From Verrucomicrobiaceae bacterium (GTDB taxonomy: Bacteria; Verrucomicrobiota; Verrucomicrobiia; Verrucomicrobiales; Akkermansiaceae): a stretch of DNA of 64,000 nucleotides. The notes below the pieces were generated by a model. The model was not told the DNA's origin and did not search any database. It saw only the letters and a program-made list of their open reading frames with translations. Both the position numbers and the translations under genes were made by a program. Positions 55,294 through 63,927 of the stretch are shown here, one piece after another. The stretch is taken from the NCBI GenBank assembly GCA_027485995.1, contig JAIXPW010000150.1:1-64000 (forward strand). The letters run 5' to 3'. How positions within the stretch are numbered: the first letter of the stretch is position 1; every line of letters begins with the position of its first letter.

Positions 55294-55889
55294 GAAGGTG
55301 AATCGAGTCGGGATTCGAGCTCGGCAATGCGGGCTTTGAGCGGAGCGATCATTTCGTTCACCTCGGCGGCGGTGAAGCGGGGGGTAATGTATTTCGGGCA
55401 GTTCCAGTCAAAGCCCACCACCTCGACGAGAAAGAGCCGCTCGATCTGCTTGCGGAGCTCTGGCACGGGCGAAAGTTGATCGGCCAATTCCGGGTGCTCA
55501 CGCGCATCAAGTAAGCTCACATGCCCGTTCAGCTTCAAGCGGGTGCGCATCGGGTAATCAATAAGGAACAGGCACGCACGGTCATTGCTGGCGACATTTC
55601 CAGTGCTGAGAAGCTGGCGGTTTCCCTTGAAATCGGCGAATCCGACCAGATTGGAATCGAGGATCTTCAGAAATCCCGGCGGCCCGCCGCGATGTTGCAT
55701 ATAGGGCCAGCCATCACTGTTGGCCGTCGCGAGATAGAAGCTGTCCCGTGCGGCAATGAAGGACGTTTCATTCAGACCGAGAAGATCGCGCCCGGGCTGC
55801 GGAGGGAGGCTTTGTCCACGGCCGTAGTAGTGGGATTGGGCTGCCAGCACCTCGGGCGTGAGATAGGTTTGGAGAAATCGACCGGCCAT
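55290..55889 (-). CDS. pyridoxamine-5'-phosphate-oxidase-like flavoprotein
   Basis: A 199-residue split-barrel FMN-binding protein: [20 protein letters not shown] then [14 protein letters not shown] and [20 protein letters not shown] are typical. Members reduce or bind FMN, F420 or haem with varied substrates; this one cannot be assigned. A C-terminal helix ([20 protein letters not shown]) may mediate dimerisation. It is the second gene of a DsrE / flavoprotein / DUF1348 operon. Confidence 0.85.
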   Translation of the reverse strand: MAGRFLQTYLTPEVLAAQSHYYGRGQSLPPQPGRDLLGLNETSFIAARDSFYLATANSDGWPYMQHRGGPPGFLKILDSNLVGFADFKGNRQLLSTGNVASNDRACLFLIDYPMRTRLKLNGHVSLLDAREHPELADQLSPVPELRKQIERLFLVEVVGFDWNCPKYITPRFTAAEVNEMIAPLKARIAELESRLDSPS

Positions 55890-55914
55890 GGGTGATCAGG
55901 TGAGGAATTCAAGG

Positions 55915-56289
55915 TCAGAAGATCAACGTGTGATAGCCCTCAGCAAGGAATTGTCGGACGCTGGCGAGTCCCGGCGTGGAAGGGACGGCGACGTCCTTGA
56001 GCTCGGGAATTCCGCAAGCCTTCACACTTTCGGTGGCACCGAATACGGCCGCACATCCACAAGAGGCACCCCGGATGACGTCGCGCACTTCGTTGTAGAG
56101 ACCGTGGAACGGATGGGTTGGCTTGCTCAAGGCTTGAGGCCAGCGGGTGCCAGCTCCGATGAAGACCACGGCAACCTCGTCTTCCTTTTGCTTGCTCTCG
56201 AGGGCAAGGGTGAGTGCGTTGAAGGCGCGACCATTGCTGTCGTCCGTGTTGGCGTTTGCGTCTGCGATGATGATGATGGCTGTTTTCAT
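55915..56289 (-). CDS. DsrE-family protein
   Basis: A 124-residue DsrE/TusD-like protein: AIIIIADANANTDDSNGRAF, NALTLALESKQKEDEVAVVF, and VIRGASCGCAAVFGATESVK with Cys residues, ending YHTLIF. Relatives bind or transfer sulfur or have redox roles. It is the first gene of the operon divergent from the LysR regulator, which likely controls it. A CPO-like oxidative or sulfur response is only a guess. Confidence 0.8.
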   Translation of the reverse strand: MKTAIIIIADANANTDDSNGRAFNALTLALESKQKEDEVAVVFIGAGTRWPQALSKPTHPFHGLYNEVRDVIRGASCGCAAVFGATESVKACGIPELKDVAVPSTPGLASVRQFLAEGYHTLIF

Positions 56290-56381
56290 GATTGACTATG
56301 GTTTTCGGGATCAGTCCCGGATTGCAGGTGCATGGTTCGCCATATTCCTCCACCTAGATAATGCCGGTTCGTTGTTGCCGT

Positions 56382-56398
56382 TATGCCGGATGGGCATA
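56382..56398. promoter_or_regulatory. candidate LysR-type operator between divergent genes
   Basis: TATGCC-GGATG-GGCATA is a perfect 17-bp dyad containing the T-N11-A core typical of LysR-type regulators. It lies between the regulator start (56410) and the divergent DsrE operon (56289). A related half-site ATAATGCCGG lies at 56357-56366. Confidence 0.6.
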
Positions 56399-56409
56399 GC
56401 CTAGTGGCC

Positions 56410-57303
56410 ATGATCGACCGCATCCGCGCCCTGCTCACCGTGATCGAGGAAGGCAGTGTGAACCGCGCCGCCGTCAGGTTGAGGATCACGCAGCCCGCAC
56501 TGAGCCGGCAGATGAAGCTGTTGGAGAGTGAGGTTGGGGGAAAACTATTGGAGCGTGAGACGAGCGGGGTTAAGCCGACCGGACTCGGCCACGTGCTGGT
56601 GAAATCGATGAGTCCGGTGATCGCCTCCTACGAAGCGGCGCTGGCAGACGCCCGGCGGCAGGCGCGTGGGATGGGAGGCGCATTGCGGATCGGATTCCTC
56701 ATCTCCGCAGCGCAATCCATTCTTTCCCCTGCCCTGGAGCGCCTGCGGAAGACAAATCCCGGGCTCAAGCTCAAGCTCCATGACATGTCGCCCAAGGAAC
56801 AGATCAACGCGCTGAGGGCCGGTGAAATCGACGTCGCGCTGATCGGGCAGGAAGGCGCGGTGGCGTCACGTGATTTCCACTGCACCAAGCTCTGCTCGTT
56901 CGGCGTGTGTGCCGCCATTTCCACCTCGGACCCGCTGGCTTCAAGAAAGCGAATCGCCATCAAGGATCTGGCCGGGCGTGATTTCATTGGGGTGGACGAG
57001 GATCAGGTACCGGGCAGAAACCGCTGGATTTCCGGCTTGTGCCGCACCGCCGGCTTCAGGACGCGCTTTCTCGAGATCATGGATGGCATCAGCCACGTGC
57101 TGTCGATGGTGGCCTCGGAGTCCGCCGTGACCTTGTTGCCGGACTACTTTCTCGCTGAAAAACATCCAGGGGTCGCCTTCGTGCCGGTGAGCGACCCGAA
57201 GGCGCGCTGGGATTTCATCGTCTTGTGGCAGCGCGGCAAGGTACCTGCCTCCACCCGCGCCCTGGTGGAGGTGCTGAGGGAAACCGCAGTTCAGAAGGCC
57301 TGA
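56410..57303 (+). CDS. LysR-family transcriptional regulator
   Basis: A 297-residue LysR-type regulator. The winged helix-turn-helix is at the N-terminus: ALLTVIEEGSVNRAAVRLRI followed by TQPALSRQMKLLESEVGGKL. The periplasmic-binding-like effector domain fills the rest (LRIGFLISAAQSILSPALER, VALIGQEG, SESAVTLLPDYF). The ATG at 56410 is the first that keeps the family N-terminus (MIDRIRALL). It probably controls the divergent DsrE / flavoprotein / DUF1348 operon; a symmetric 17-bp site lies between them. Confidence 0.93.
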   Translation: MIDRIRALLTVIEEGSVNRAAVRLRITQPALSRQMKLLESEVGGKLLERETSGVKPTGLGHVLVKSMSPVIASYEAALADARRQARGMGGALRIGFLISAAQSILSPALERLRKTNPGLKLKLHDMSPKEQINALRAGEIDVALIGQEGAVASRDFHCTKLCSFGVCAAISTSDPLASRKRIAIKDLAGRDFIGVDEDQVPGRNRWISGLCRTAGFRTRFLEIMDGISHVLSMVASESAVTLLPDYFLAEKHPGVAFVPVSDPKARWDFIVLWQRGKVPASTRALVEVLRETAVQKA

Positions 57304-57449
57304 ACTCGTCTCGATCGATTGAGGCAGGAGTCCTCCCCCGCACACCCATTTCGATTGCAGTCCATCAGCCCCGTCAGAACGACCCGTGGCGTGGCCCCGG
57401 GATCGCACGATGCGTCGACGCCGCCTGGGAACGTCGATCCACGCTCCAT

Positions 57450-58223
57450 TCACCTGCGGCGACGCAGCCCCAGCCATCCGATGCCAAGAATCGCCAGGAA
57501 TGCACCCGACGGTTCAGGAACAAACGCCACCGTGACGGGTCCATACGGACTGAGCTTCTCCATCAGGTCATTTCCATCGACCAACAGATTGCGACCGTTT
57601 GCAACCGGCGTTCCTGAGACGCCGACGGTGTAGTCGAAGTTGAGGCTGCTTGCGTTGCTGACCGTGTAGATCGCGGCAACATTCGCTTGTGCGAGGGACA
57701 AGGTGGTGATTCCTCCCTGCCCGGGAATCTCCGCCGAAGCGATTCCGCTGAAGGACACTCCGCTGCCGGTGCTGATGACAAGTGCCGTGGCGCTGGTGAC
57801 CGTGTAGGTGCCGGCGGTGTAAACCGTGACCACATCATAAGTGCCCGCACCTCCATCGATATCGAAGAACCCAAAGGCCCAACTGTAGCTGCCTCCAGGG
57901 CTGTATGGAGAGACATAGCCATTGCCGATCGAGGCATCCCAAAGGGCCACGGTGAGATTGACGCTCGTCGAATTCGCGGCATTCACCCGGATGTCACCGA
58001 GAACCGACCCATTGTTCGCCGGGTTGCCGGAAAGAAAGGGAGTGGCCGCCGTCATGGTGACATTGATCCCTGGCGCTGCGCTCGGATACTGCTGGGTGAG
58101 GTTTCCAGACGTGCCGAACAGCGAATTGGAGATCGCGCCAAAGTTCAATGTGATGCTGGCGTCTGCGGTCACCGCAGTGAGGATGGTGCAGGTGGCTGCA
58201 ATCCAGGACGTTCGGGTTTTCAT
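57450..58223 (-). CDS. PEP-CTERM sorting-domain protein
   Basis: A 257-residue exported protein. The signal peptide is MKTRTSWIAATCTILTAVTA. The body is beta-rich and Ser/Thr/Gly-rich (NSTSVNLTVALWDASIGNGY). The C-terminal VPEPSGAFLAILGIGWLGLRRRR is a PEP-CTERM signal with basic end. It would be processed by an exosortase and attached to the cell surface or exopolysaccharide. The start at 58223 was chosen for the signal peptide. It is the second such protein in the window. Confidence 0.88.
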   Translation of the reverse strand: MKTRTSWIAATCTILTAVTADASITLNFGAISNSLFGTSGNLTQQYPSAAPGINVTMTAATPFLSGNPANNGSVLGDIRVNAANSTSVNLTVALWDASIGNGYVSPYSPGGSYSWAFGFFDIDGGAGTYDVVTVYTAGTYTVTSATALVISTGSGVSFSGIASAEIPGQGGITTLSLAQANVAAIYTVSNASSLNFDYTVGVSGTPVANGRNLLVDGNDLMEKLSPYGPVTVAFVPEPSGAFLAILGIGWLGLRRRR

Positions 58224-58516
58224 GCGTTGATGGTTTTGATGAGCCGTGTTCCAGAATGCCCGACTCCGCTCGGAATTCCAAGCAAGTAGTCCTGGAAAGG
58301 CGCTGAACACCGTGTGGCTGTGGTCGATCGAACTGACTTTCATGACGAGGCTAACCCAGCATTTTGTGCCCCTTTGTTGAACCCTAACACCCTCCAAGCC
58401 TTTGAAGTCGCTCGAAAGCCTCCAGCCAAACGCCAAAGGCCGCCAATTGTCACAGAGATTCCCCCCCTGCGGCTTGCCACGCGTGATCGTTTCGCCAAAG
58501 TGGGGCCCCGCAACCC

Positions 58517-59143
58517 ATGATCTCGATCCAACGCCTGTTCGGAAAGGAAGACCGCTTCTTTGAATTGCTCACGGCCAGTGCCAAGGCCTCGCGCCAGAGC
58601 ATTGCCTCGCTGACCACCATCCTCCGCCATGAAAAGGCCCCCTCGATCGAGGAGTTCGCCGCCGTGCGCAAGGAGGACAAGGCGATCACACAGGAGATCA
58701 GCGACCTGCTGGTGAAGACCTTCGTCACCGCTCTTGAACGCGAGGACATCGAGGCCCTTTCCACCGCGCTCTACAAGATCCCGAAGACCGTCGAGAAATT
58801 CGTCGAGCGCTACCTGATTTCCGAGGACAAGATTTCCGGCATCGATTTCACCCAACACGCCAAGATGCTCGATGAGGCCACCGGGCTGGTGGTCGAGATG
58901 ATCGAGGCCATCCGCAAGGGCATGGACATCGTGAAGATGAAGGAAGCCAACGACCGGCTCCAGACGATCGAAGGCAATGCCGACAAGCTGATGCTGGAGT
59001 GCCTGCGCGATCTCTACAGCGGTCGCCATGACACCCTGCTGGTGGTGATCGTTTCCAACCTTTACGACCTGCTGGAAAAAATCTTCGATCGCTGCCGTGA
59101 CGTGGGGAACGTCGCCAAGCAGATCGCCTACAAGAACTCCTGA
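58517..59143 (+). CDS. DUF47 family protein (Pit accessory, PhoU-like)
   Basis: A 208-residue all-helical protein of the DUF47/Pit-accessory family, distantly related to PhoU. Long helices carry acidic metal-binding patterns, such as FVTALEREDIEALSTALYKI and LYDLLEKIFDRCRDVGNVAK. Such proteins regulate or assist the low-affinity Pit transporter encoded next. The start MISIQRLFGKEDRFFELLTA is typical. The gap to pit is 12 bases, so the two are one operon. Confidence 0.9.
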   Translation: MISIQRLFGKEDRFFELLTASAKASRQSIASLTTILRHEKAPSIEEFAAVRKEDKAITQEISDLLVKTFVTALEREDIEALSTALYKIPKTVEKFVERYLISEDKISGIDFTQHAKMLDEATGLVVEMIEAIRKGMDIVKMKEANDRLQTIEGNADKLMLECLRDLYSGRHDTLLVVIVSNLYDLLEKIFDRCRDVGNVAKQIAYKNS

Positions 59144-59155
59144 CGCGCCTTTTTC

Positions 59156-60610
59156 ATGACGCTGATCATTGTGGTCATTCTCGTGGCGCTGGCCTTCGAG
59201 TTCATCAACGGTTTCCACGACACCGCGAACTCCATCGCCACCGTCGTCTCGACCAAGGTGCTCACCCCGCGGCAGGCCATCGCCATGGCGGCGGTGACGA
59301 ATCTTTTCGGTGCGTTGATCGGTCACGCGGTTGCCAAAACCGTTTCCTCCGGACTGGTGGATGCGAAATTCGTGAGCACGCAGACCATCATTTGCGCGCT
59401 CATCGGTGGCATCACCTGGAACCTCCTAACCTGGTGGCTCGGCCTGCCTTCCAGTTCGACCCACGCCCTCGTCGGCGGACTTTGCGGAGCCACACTGGCC
59501 AATGCCCAAAACAACTGGGGAGCGATCCAGTGGTCGGTCTCTAAAATCAAGGACGGCAAGCCGGTCATGGAAGGCGTGCTGCACAAGGTCATCTGGCCGA
59601 TGATCACCTCGCCCATCATCGGGCTGGTGGCGGGCTTCCTGATCATGACCCTGCTTTACGCGCTGCTTAGAAACGCGCGACCGATGTGGGTGAACCGCTT
59701 CTTTGGTCGGGCGCAGATTTTCAGTGCGGGCTACATGGGCTTTGCCCACGGATTGGCGGACGCGCAGAAGACCATGGGCATCATCACGCTGGCCCTGGTC
59801 ACCGCCACCACCGCCGGTTCATTTCAAAACCTGCCGGGCTGGCTGCAGTTCATCCGGATGGACAAGACACCCGTCGCCGAGCAGCAGATCCAGGCGATCC
59901 TGAAGGGCTCTAAAGACCGCACTGCGCCGGAGCTCCTTTCGAAGGAGGCCGAGAAACTCGATACCGGAGAGTTCAAGGAAGCCTTCCACGCCCTGGCGGC
60001 CCTGGCCTTCGACGTCGATGGCGACAAGGCCTCTGCCGACCGCGAACGCGCCCTTTCCGTGAAGACCCATCAGCAGGCACTCGACCGCGAGGCCGCGCGC
60101 TTCATGCCGAAGATCCCGATTCTCGGGCCGATGGTGGCCTACAAGCCTTCCAACTGGTCCAAGACCCTGGAAGATGAACGCCAGAAGGCCCAGAAGGATG
60201 GCAAGGACCCTCTCACCGCAGCCGCCGCCAAAGTTCGCGACCTTTCGCCGGATGTCCCGCCCTGGATCAAGATCGTCTGCGCCATGATCATGGCGGCCGG
60301 CACCTCAGCCGGTGGCTGGCGCATCATCAAGACCATGGGCCATAAGATGGTGAAACTCCAGCCGGTCCACGGATTTGCCGCCGAAACCACCGCCGCAACC
60401 CTCCTGGCGGTCACCGGCAGCCTCGGAATGACGGTTTCCACCACCCACGCCATCACCACGGCGATCATGGGCGTGGGCTGCACCAAGCGCTTCAGCGCGC
60501 TCGATGGCACCGTCGTGAAACGCATCCTTGGAGCCTGGATCCTCACGCTGCCCGCAGCGGGTGGTGTGGCCTACCTCACGATGTGGCTGTGGCTGAAAAT
60601 CGCGGGGTGA
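59156..60610 (+). CDS. pit: inorganic phosphate transporter, PiT family
   Basis: A 484-residue low-affinity metal-phosphate:H+ or Na+ symporter of the inner membrane. The two repeat signatures are GFHDTANSIATVVSTKVLTP near the N-terminus and GLPSSSTHALVGGLCG. The C-terminal copy carries MTVSTTHAITTAIMGVG. A hydrophilic loop of about 130 residues (roughly 235-370, charged, with KEAEKLDTGEFKEAFHAL) separates the halves. It follows DUF47. Together with phoU-pstB and the phytase-like protein it marks this region as phosphate-related. Confidence 0.93.
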   Translation: MTLIIVVILVALAFEFINGFHDTANSIATVVSTKVLTPRQAIAMAAVTNLFGALIGHAVAKTVSSGLVDAKFVSTQTIICALIGGITWNLLTWWLGLPSSSTHALVGGLCGATLANAQNNWGAIQWSVSKIKDGKPVMEGVLHKVIWPMITSPIIGLVAGFLIMTLLYALLRNARPMWVNRFFGRAQIFSAGYMGFAHGLADAQKTMGIITLALVTATTAGSFQNLPGWLQFIRMDKTPVAEQQIQAILKGSKDRTAPELLSKEAEKLDTGEFKEAFHALAALAFDVDGDKASADRERALSVKTHQQALDREAARFMPKIPILGPMVAYKPSNWSKTLEDERQKAQKDGKDPLTAAAAKVRDLSPDVPPWIKIVCAMIMAAGTSAGGWRIIKTMGHKMVKLQPVHGFAAETTAATLLAVTGSLGMTVSTTHAITTAIMGVGCTKRFSALDGTVVKRILGAWILTLPAAGGVAYLTMWLWLKIAG

Positions 60611-60815
60611 ATCCCTACTGTTAGAGCGAGCGTCCCGGGGGGCCAGTCGCGTCTATCGGGTGGAGCGTAGGCCCGAACCCTGATCATCGTCGCCCCGCCT
60701 TCACGACCGTGGCCAGTTTCAACCTCGACCATCCAGATATGAAACCGTCCGCCGCGTCTTCAGCGAAGTTTTTCTAACAGGTGAGGGCCTGTCTTCCGAC
60801 TTCGTGATGTACTTG

Positions 60816-60843
60816 AGGCATCGGAGAGCATCCGATGCCTTTC
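60816..60843. terminator. hairpin between the convergent pit and PDZ genes
   Basis: AGGCATCGGA and TCCGATGCCT form a perfect 10-bp stem with a 5-base loop followed by TTT. It lies between two convergent genes and probably ends both transcripts. Confidence 0.7.
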
Positions 60844-60864
60844 AGAAGCCCAGGCAAACCACGC

Positions 60865-61752
60865 TCAATCCTCCTTCCGAGGCTGATTCGGCTCCTGGAT
60901 TTTCCTCAACTGATCGCGTGAGCGCCGGATCTGCTCCTTCATCGATTCCGGGACATTGGGGTCCTTGAGAAGCAGCTCGAAGGCATCATCGCCATTCGAT
61001 TCCACGATGTGGGTTTGTCCGTTCTCATCGATGACCACCGCCCGTTGTCCGGACGAGGCACCGCCCTGGTTCTCCTTCTCAAGTCTGGCCGCTTCCGTGT
61101 TGGCGGCCTTCCCCGGAGCGCCTGCCGCCGGCTTCTGGCCGAGGGTGGCGGAGACGGTTTCCTGCTGGCCCTTGCGCAGGCAGGTCAGGATCGCCTGAAG
61201 GCCGGGCTGGGCTTCACCGAGCTTCTTTCGAAACTCCTCCACACTGGAAATCGGTGTGCCATCGAGGGTGAGAAGGATGTCGTTCTCCTGAAGTCCGGCC
61301 TGGGCCGCAGGACCTCCGGGCGCTAGGAACTCGACCAGGATGCCCTGGTTCTCCGGCAGATCGAGCTGGGCTCGCAGGGCCTTTGGGATCGGGACCGTAT
61401 GGACCCCGAGCCAGCCGCCTTTGCCTTCGGCCGCGGGCTTCTCCTCGGGCTCCGGCTTGAGGGTTCCCCCGTCATCGATGCTGACCTCTCCCTTCGGCGA
61501 AATCGTGATGGTGCACTCCGCTTTCCGGCCATTCCGCTCGGTGGAGATGCGGGTGATGGTGGTGCCCGAGGAATCGGTGTGGCTGCTCTGCGAAACGCTG
61601 CTGCTGCCATTGCCCGGAGCATCCCCGGATTTCAGCGAGACCTTGCCATCGCGGATCTCCACGGCGGTACCGTTGCTGAGTTCGATGGTGCGGGGCTCCT
61701 CGGCGGAGGCGACCGCTGTGAACAGGGAAAACAGGAGGATCTTCGTTTTCAT
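60865..61752 (-). CDS. secreted PDZ-domain protein
   Basis: A 295-residue exported protein. The signal peptide is MKTKILLFSLFTAVASAEEP. A linker rich in Ser and charged residues precedes one PDZ domain (GGWLGVHTVPIPKALRAQLD, LVEFLAPGGPAAQAGLQEND, ILLTLDGTPI), without a serine-protease domain. A C-terminal helical, charged tail follows (MKEQIRRSRDQLRKIQE). Its start overlaps the preceding gene by four bases (ATGA). It is the last gene of the ECF sigma operon, so it may relay or sense envelope proteolysis. Confidence 0.85.
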   Translation of the reverse strand: MKTKILLFSLFTAVASAEEPRTIELSNGTAVEIRDGKVSLKSGDAPGNGSSSVSQSSHTDSSGTTITRISTERNGRKAECTITISPKGEVSIDDGGTLKPEPEEKPAAEGKGGWLGVHTVPIPKALRAQLDLPENQGILVEFLAPGGPAAQAGLQENDILLTLDGTPISSVEEFRKKLGEAQPGLQAILTCLRKGQQETVSATLGQKPAAGAPGKAANTEAARLEKENQGGASSGQRAVVIDENGQTHIVESNGDDAFELLLKDPNVPESMKEQIRRSRDQLRKIQEPNQPRKED

Positions 61753-62138
61753 TCGGTGGCTTTTCCAGGGTTGGCGGGAGCGGGCTTTTCTTCTTCCTTC
61801 TTCTCCTCGGGCTTGGGCTCTGGCTTCGCTTCCTTCTTCTTTCGCGGACCATACTTTTCCGCAAACTCCTCAGCCGTCATCTCGATGACCTTCGGCTTTC
61901 CGGAGCGGCTGAACGTGGTGACCGTGACATGCTCGACGCCATCCGGCCCGGTGTGGCGGGTGATCGTGACGGTCTTGCCGTCAATGGTCGTGGTGGAGGT
62001 CGAGCCGCTGCTCGAGCTGGAGGACTTCGAGACCTCGGTGCGGGACTCGTTGACTCTAACAGGTGCCTCAGGCTCGGCCTGGAGTTGGAGCGAGGAGGCG
62101 AGGACAAGGCTGAGGAATGCGGTTGTTTTCATCTTCAT
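61749..62138 (-). CDS. small secreted protein, Ser-rich and Lys/Glu-rich
   Basis: A 129-residue exported protein of unknown function with signal MKMKTTAFLSLVLASSLQLQ. A Ser-rich stretch (SKSSSSSSGSTSTTTIDGKT) precedes a short beta-rich segment (HVTVTTFSRSGKPKVIEMTA), and the last 35 residues are almost all Lys, Glu, Pro and Ala. It lies between the anti-sigma-like gene and the PDZ gene and overlaps the latter. A CTAACAG heptamer near its 5' end is read through GTT-AGA. Confidence 0.7.
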   Translation of the reverse strand: MKMKTTAFLSLVLASSLQLQAEPEAPVRVNESRTEVSKSSSSSSGSTSTTTIDGKTVTITRHTGPDGVEHVTVTTFSRSGKPKVIEMTAEEFAEKYGPRKKKEAKPEPKPEEKKEEEKPAPANPGKATE

Positions 62139-62156
62139 TGCGGGTTTGGGGTTGGG

Positions 62157-62576
62157 TCAGTCGAAATGGATCGCCACGGGAACCACCGCCCGACGGTGGT
62201 TCTGCAGTTGGACGGTGAGGGCTTGCGTGGTGGAAACAAGGGTCTGCTCCTCCACCCAGTTGACCTCGACGAGTTTCCAACGCTGGTTGGATTCATCGGT
62301 CACCACGGCCAGAGAGCGCAGGCCAGTGACACGCTGTTCGCGATCTGCGGCGAAGCTCGGAACCGGAGCGCCGGGAGGCAGGCTTGTGGAGGGCGGGGAG
62401 AATCTTGAAATGACGAAGGTCACACAAGCCGCCGCCGCCAAGCCGAACGCGATCCTCATGACCTTGCCGTTAGAGGCTGCGCGAGACAATGGCGCTCCAG
62501 ACAGTCGCTGCCGAAGCGACTCAGGCAGCTCGCCGGGTCTCATGGCGCGAAGCTTTTCCTCGAAGGGATCATTCAT
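62157..62576 (-). CDS. probable membrane anti-sigma factor
   Basis: A 139-residue single-pass membrane protein: a cytoplasmic N-terminus of about 40 residues (FEEKLRAMRPGELPESLRQR), a membrane helix (VMRIAFGLAAAACVTFVIS), and a periplasmic part of ~75 residues. It overlaps the ECF sigma gene by four bases. This arrangement is typical of anti-sigma factors, although no canonical zinc-binding HxxxCxxC motif is visible. It probably holds the sigma factor inactive until an envelope signal is received. Confidence 0.65.
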   Translation of the reverse strand: MNDPFEEKLRAMRPGELPESLRQRLSGAPLSRAASNGKVMRIAFGLAAAACVTFVISRFSPPSTSLPPGAPVPSFAADREQRVTGLRSLAVVTDESNQRWKLVEVNWVEEQTLVSTTQALTVQLQNHRRAVVPVAIHFD

Positions 62577-63070
62577 GAGAAAACGAGGCCGAGGGTTTCA
62601 CGAAGACGTTCGATGGCGAGACGGTAGCGCGAGGTGGCCGTGGCGACCGGGACGCGGGTGATCTCCGAAATTTCCGGAAAGCTGAGATCGCCCCACAGTC
62701 GGAGCGTGACGGTTTCCCGCAGAGGTTCGGGCAGTTTCCGCAGCGCCTCGGTGACGACGATGTGGGTGTCCGCTGCGGAGAAGTCAGGCTGGAACCAGAC
62801 CTCGATCTGACTGACATGACGGGTGTCACGCCGGATCCGGGAATCCATCGAGCGACCCTGATCGATCGCACGGCGGCGAATGGTCGCGAACACAAGGGCA
62901 GGATCCGGAATTTTCCCACCACAGCGGTGCCATGATTCGGTGAGGGCTTCCTGGACCACATCGCAGGCATCCTCTTCGCAGCGGGTGTGTTGTCGGGCAT
63001 AGAGCAGGAAGGATTGCCCGCGCTCCGTGATCCAGAGTTGCCAGGGGTCGGAGTTGGGGTGGGATGCCAC
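62573..63070 (-). CDS. ECF-subfamily RNA polymerase sigma factor
   Basis: A 165-residue alternative sigma factor. Region 2 includes EEDACDVVQEALTESWHRCG and ALVFATIRRRAIDQGR; region 4 includes LRKLPEPLRETVTLRLWGDL, FPEISEITRVPVATATSRYR and LAIERLRETL. Length is normal for ECF factors. Its operon runs on to an anti-sigma-like protein, a small secreted protein and a PDZ protein. It likely directs its own operon in response to cell-envelope conditions. The start at 63070 (MASHPNSDPWQLWI) overlaps the divergent gene's region only slightly. Confidence 0.9.
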   Translation of the reverse strand: MASHPNSDPWQLWITERGQSFLLYARQHTRCEEDACDVVQEALTESWHRCGGKIPDPALVFATIRRRAIDQGRSMDSRIRRDTRHVSQIEVWFQPDFSAADTHIVVTEALRKLPEPLRETVTLRLWGDLSFPEISEITRVPVATATSRYRLAIERLRETLGLVFS

Positions 63071-63216
63071 GGTTGGATCATCGTTACATGGAGGAAGCGA
63101 GACGGAGCGGTAGATCGATCACGGAAAAGTTGAAAATTTCACCGGTCGCATTTGTCACACGCTCTCCTGCCCATTTTGAGCCTCGACGCCGAGGAGGGGA
63201 ATCGGAGAAATGGGCC

Positions 63217-63927
63217 ATGATCTTCAAGCTGATCGCCACGACCATCGCCACCCTTGCCCTTGCTGGAGCAATATCCGCCAAGGAGAAGAAGGCGAACCTT
63301 GAGAAGACCTTCGAGTCGCTGCACAAGGACTTCGGCACGAAGAATCCGGACAAGGCCACCGTCATTTCCGGGCCGGTTGTGGTCAAGATGCTGCGCGGCG
63401 AATCTCCAGGGAAATGCTGGCAGGTGCAGCTCGGCGACGCGCGGTTGAAGGTGACGATCGAGGACAAGCTCGACCTCAAGATCCAGGACTGTTTGGCGCG
63501 ACTTGAGAAATTGCCGCCGTCTTATCGAAAGGCCTTCGTCATCGTCTCCGAGGCGAAGAAGGATGGCGTTGCGTTTTATGAGGATCTGGAAGGTGCCTCG
63601 GCCCACGGTTCCCAGGACTACCTCAACCTCGTCAAGGATGCCGACGCCCTGGTGATCGCCCACGAGTGCGGCCATGTGCTCGAGCAGCGGGTCACGTCCA
63701 AACAACCGAAGACCCTCGCGCAATGGAAGGCCGCCATCAAGGCGGACCGGATCTCGGTTTCCGATTACGGCGACGAGGTGGCCCACGAGGATTTGGCCGA
63801 GTTTTCCTATATCTATGCCTGCTGTCTCGATGGCCGGAAACTGGCTGAGCTGAAGGCGCTCTCGCCGCAGCGATTTTCCCAATGGGAGGCCATCCTCAAA
63901 GCAGCGGAGCCACTCAAGGCACCGTGA
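63217..63927 (+). CDS. secreted putative zinc metallopeptidase
   Basis: A 236-residue exported protein with signal MIFKLIATTIATLALAGAIS. The motif LVIAHECGHVLEQ is a classic HExxH zinc site, and further acidic residues in VAHEDLAEFSYIYACCLDGR could supply the third ligand. The rest has no family I can name, and similarity to known metallopeptidase families is limited to the motif. The Shine-Dalgarno GGAG 9 bases before the ATG at 63217 supports this start over a longer frame. It diverges from the ECF operon and may be its target or a neighbour. Confidence 0.7.
   Translation: MIFKLIATTIATLALAGAISAKEKKANLEKTFESLHKDFGTKNPDKATVISGPVVVKMLRGESPGKCWQVQLGDARLKVTIEDKLDLKIQDCLARLEKLPPSYRKAFVIVSEAKKDGVAFYEDLEGASAHGSQDYLNLVKDADALVIAHECGHVLEQRVTSKQPKTLAQWKAAIKADRISVSDYGDEVAHEDLAEFSYIYACCLDGRKLAELKALSPQRFSQWEAILKAAEPLKAP

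Noticed and set aside
61399-62661. Plus-strand open frame of about 420 codons across the ECF operon
   Set aside because: Runs antisense to three well-supported overlapping genes; low-complexity translation.
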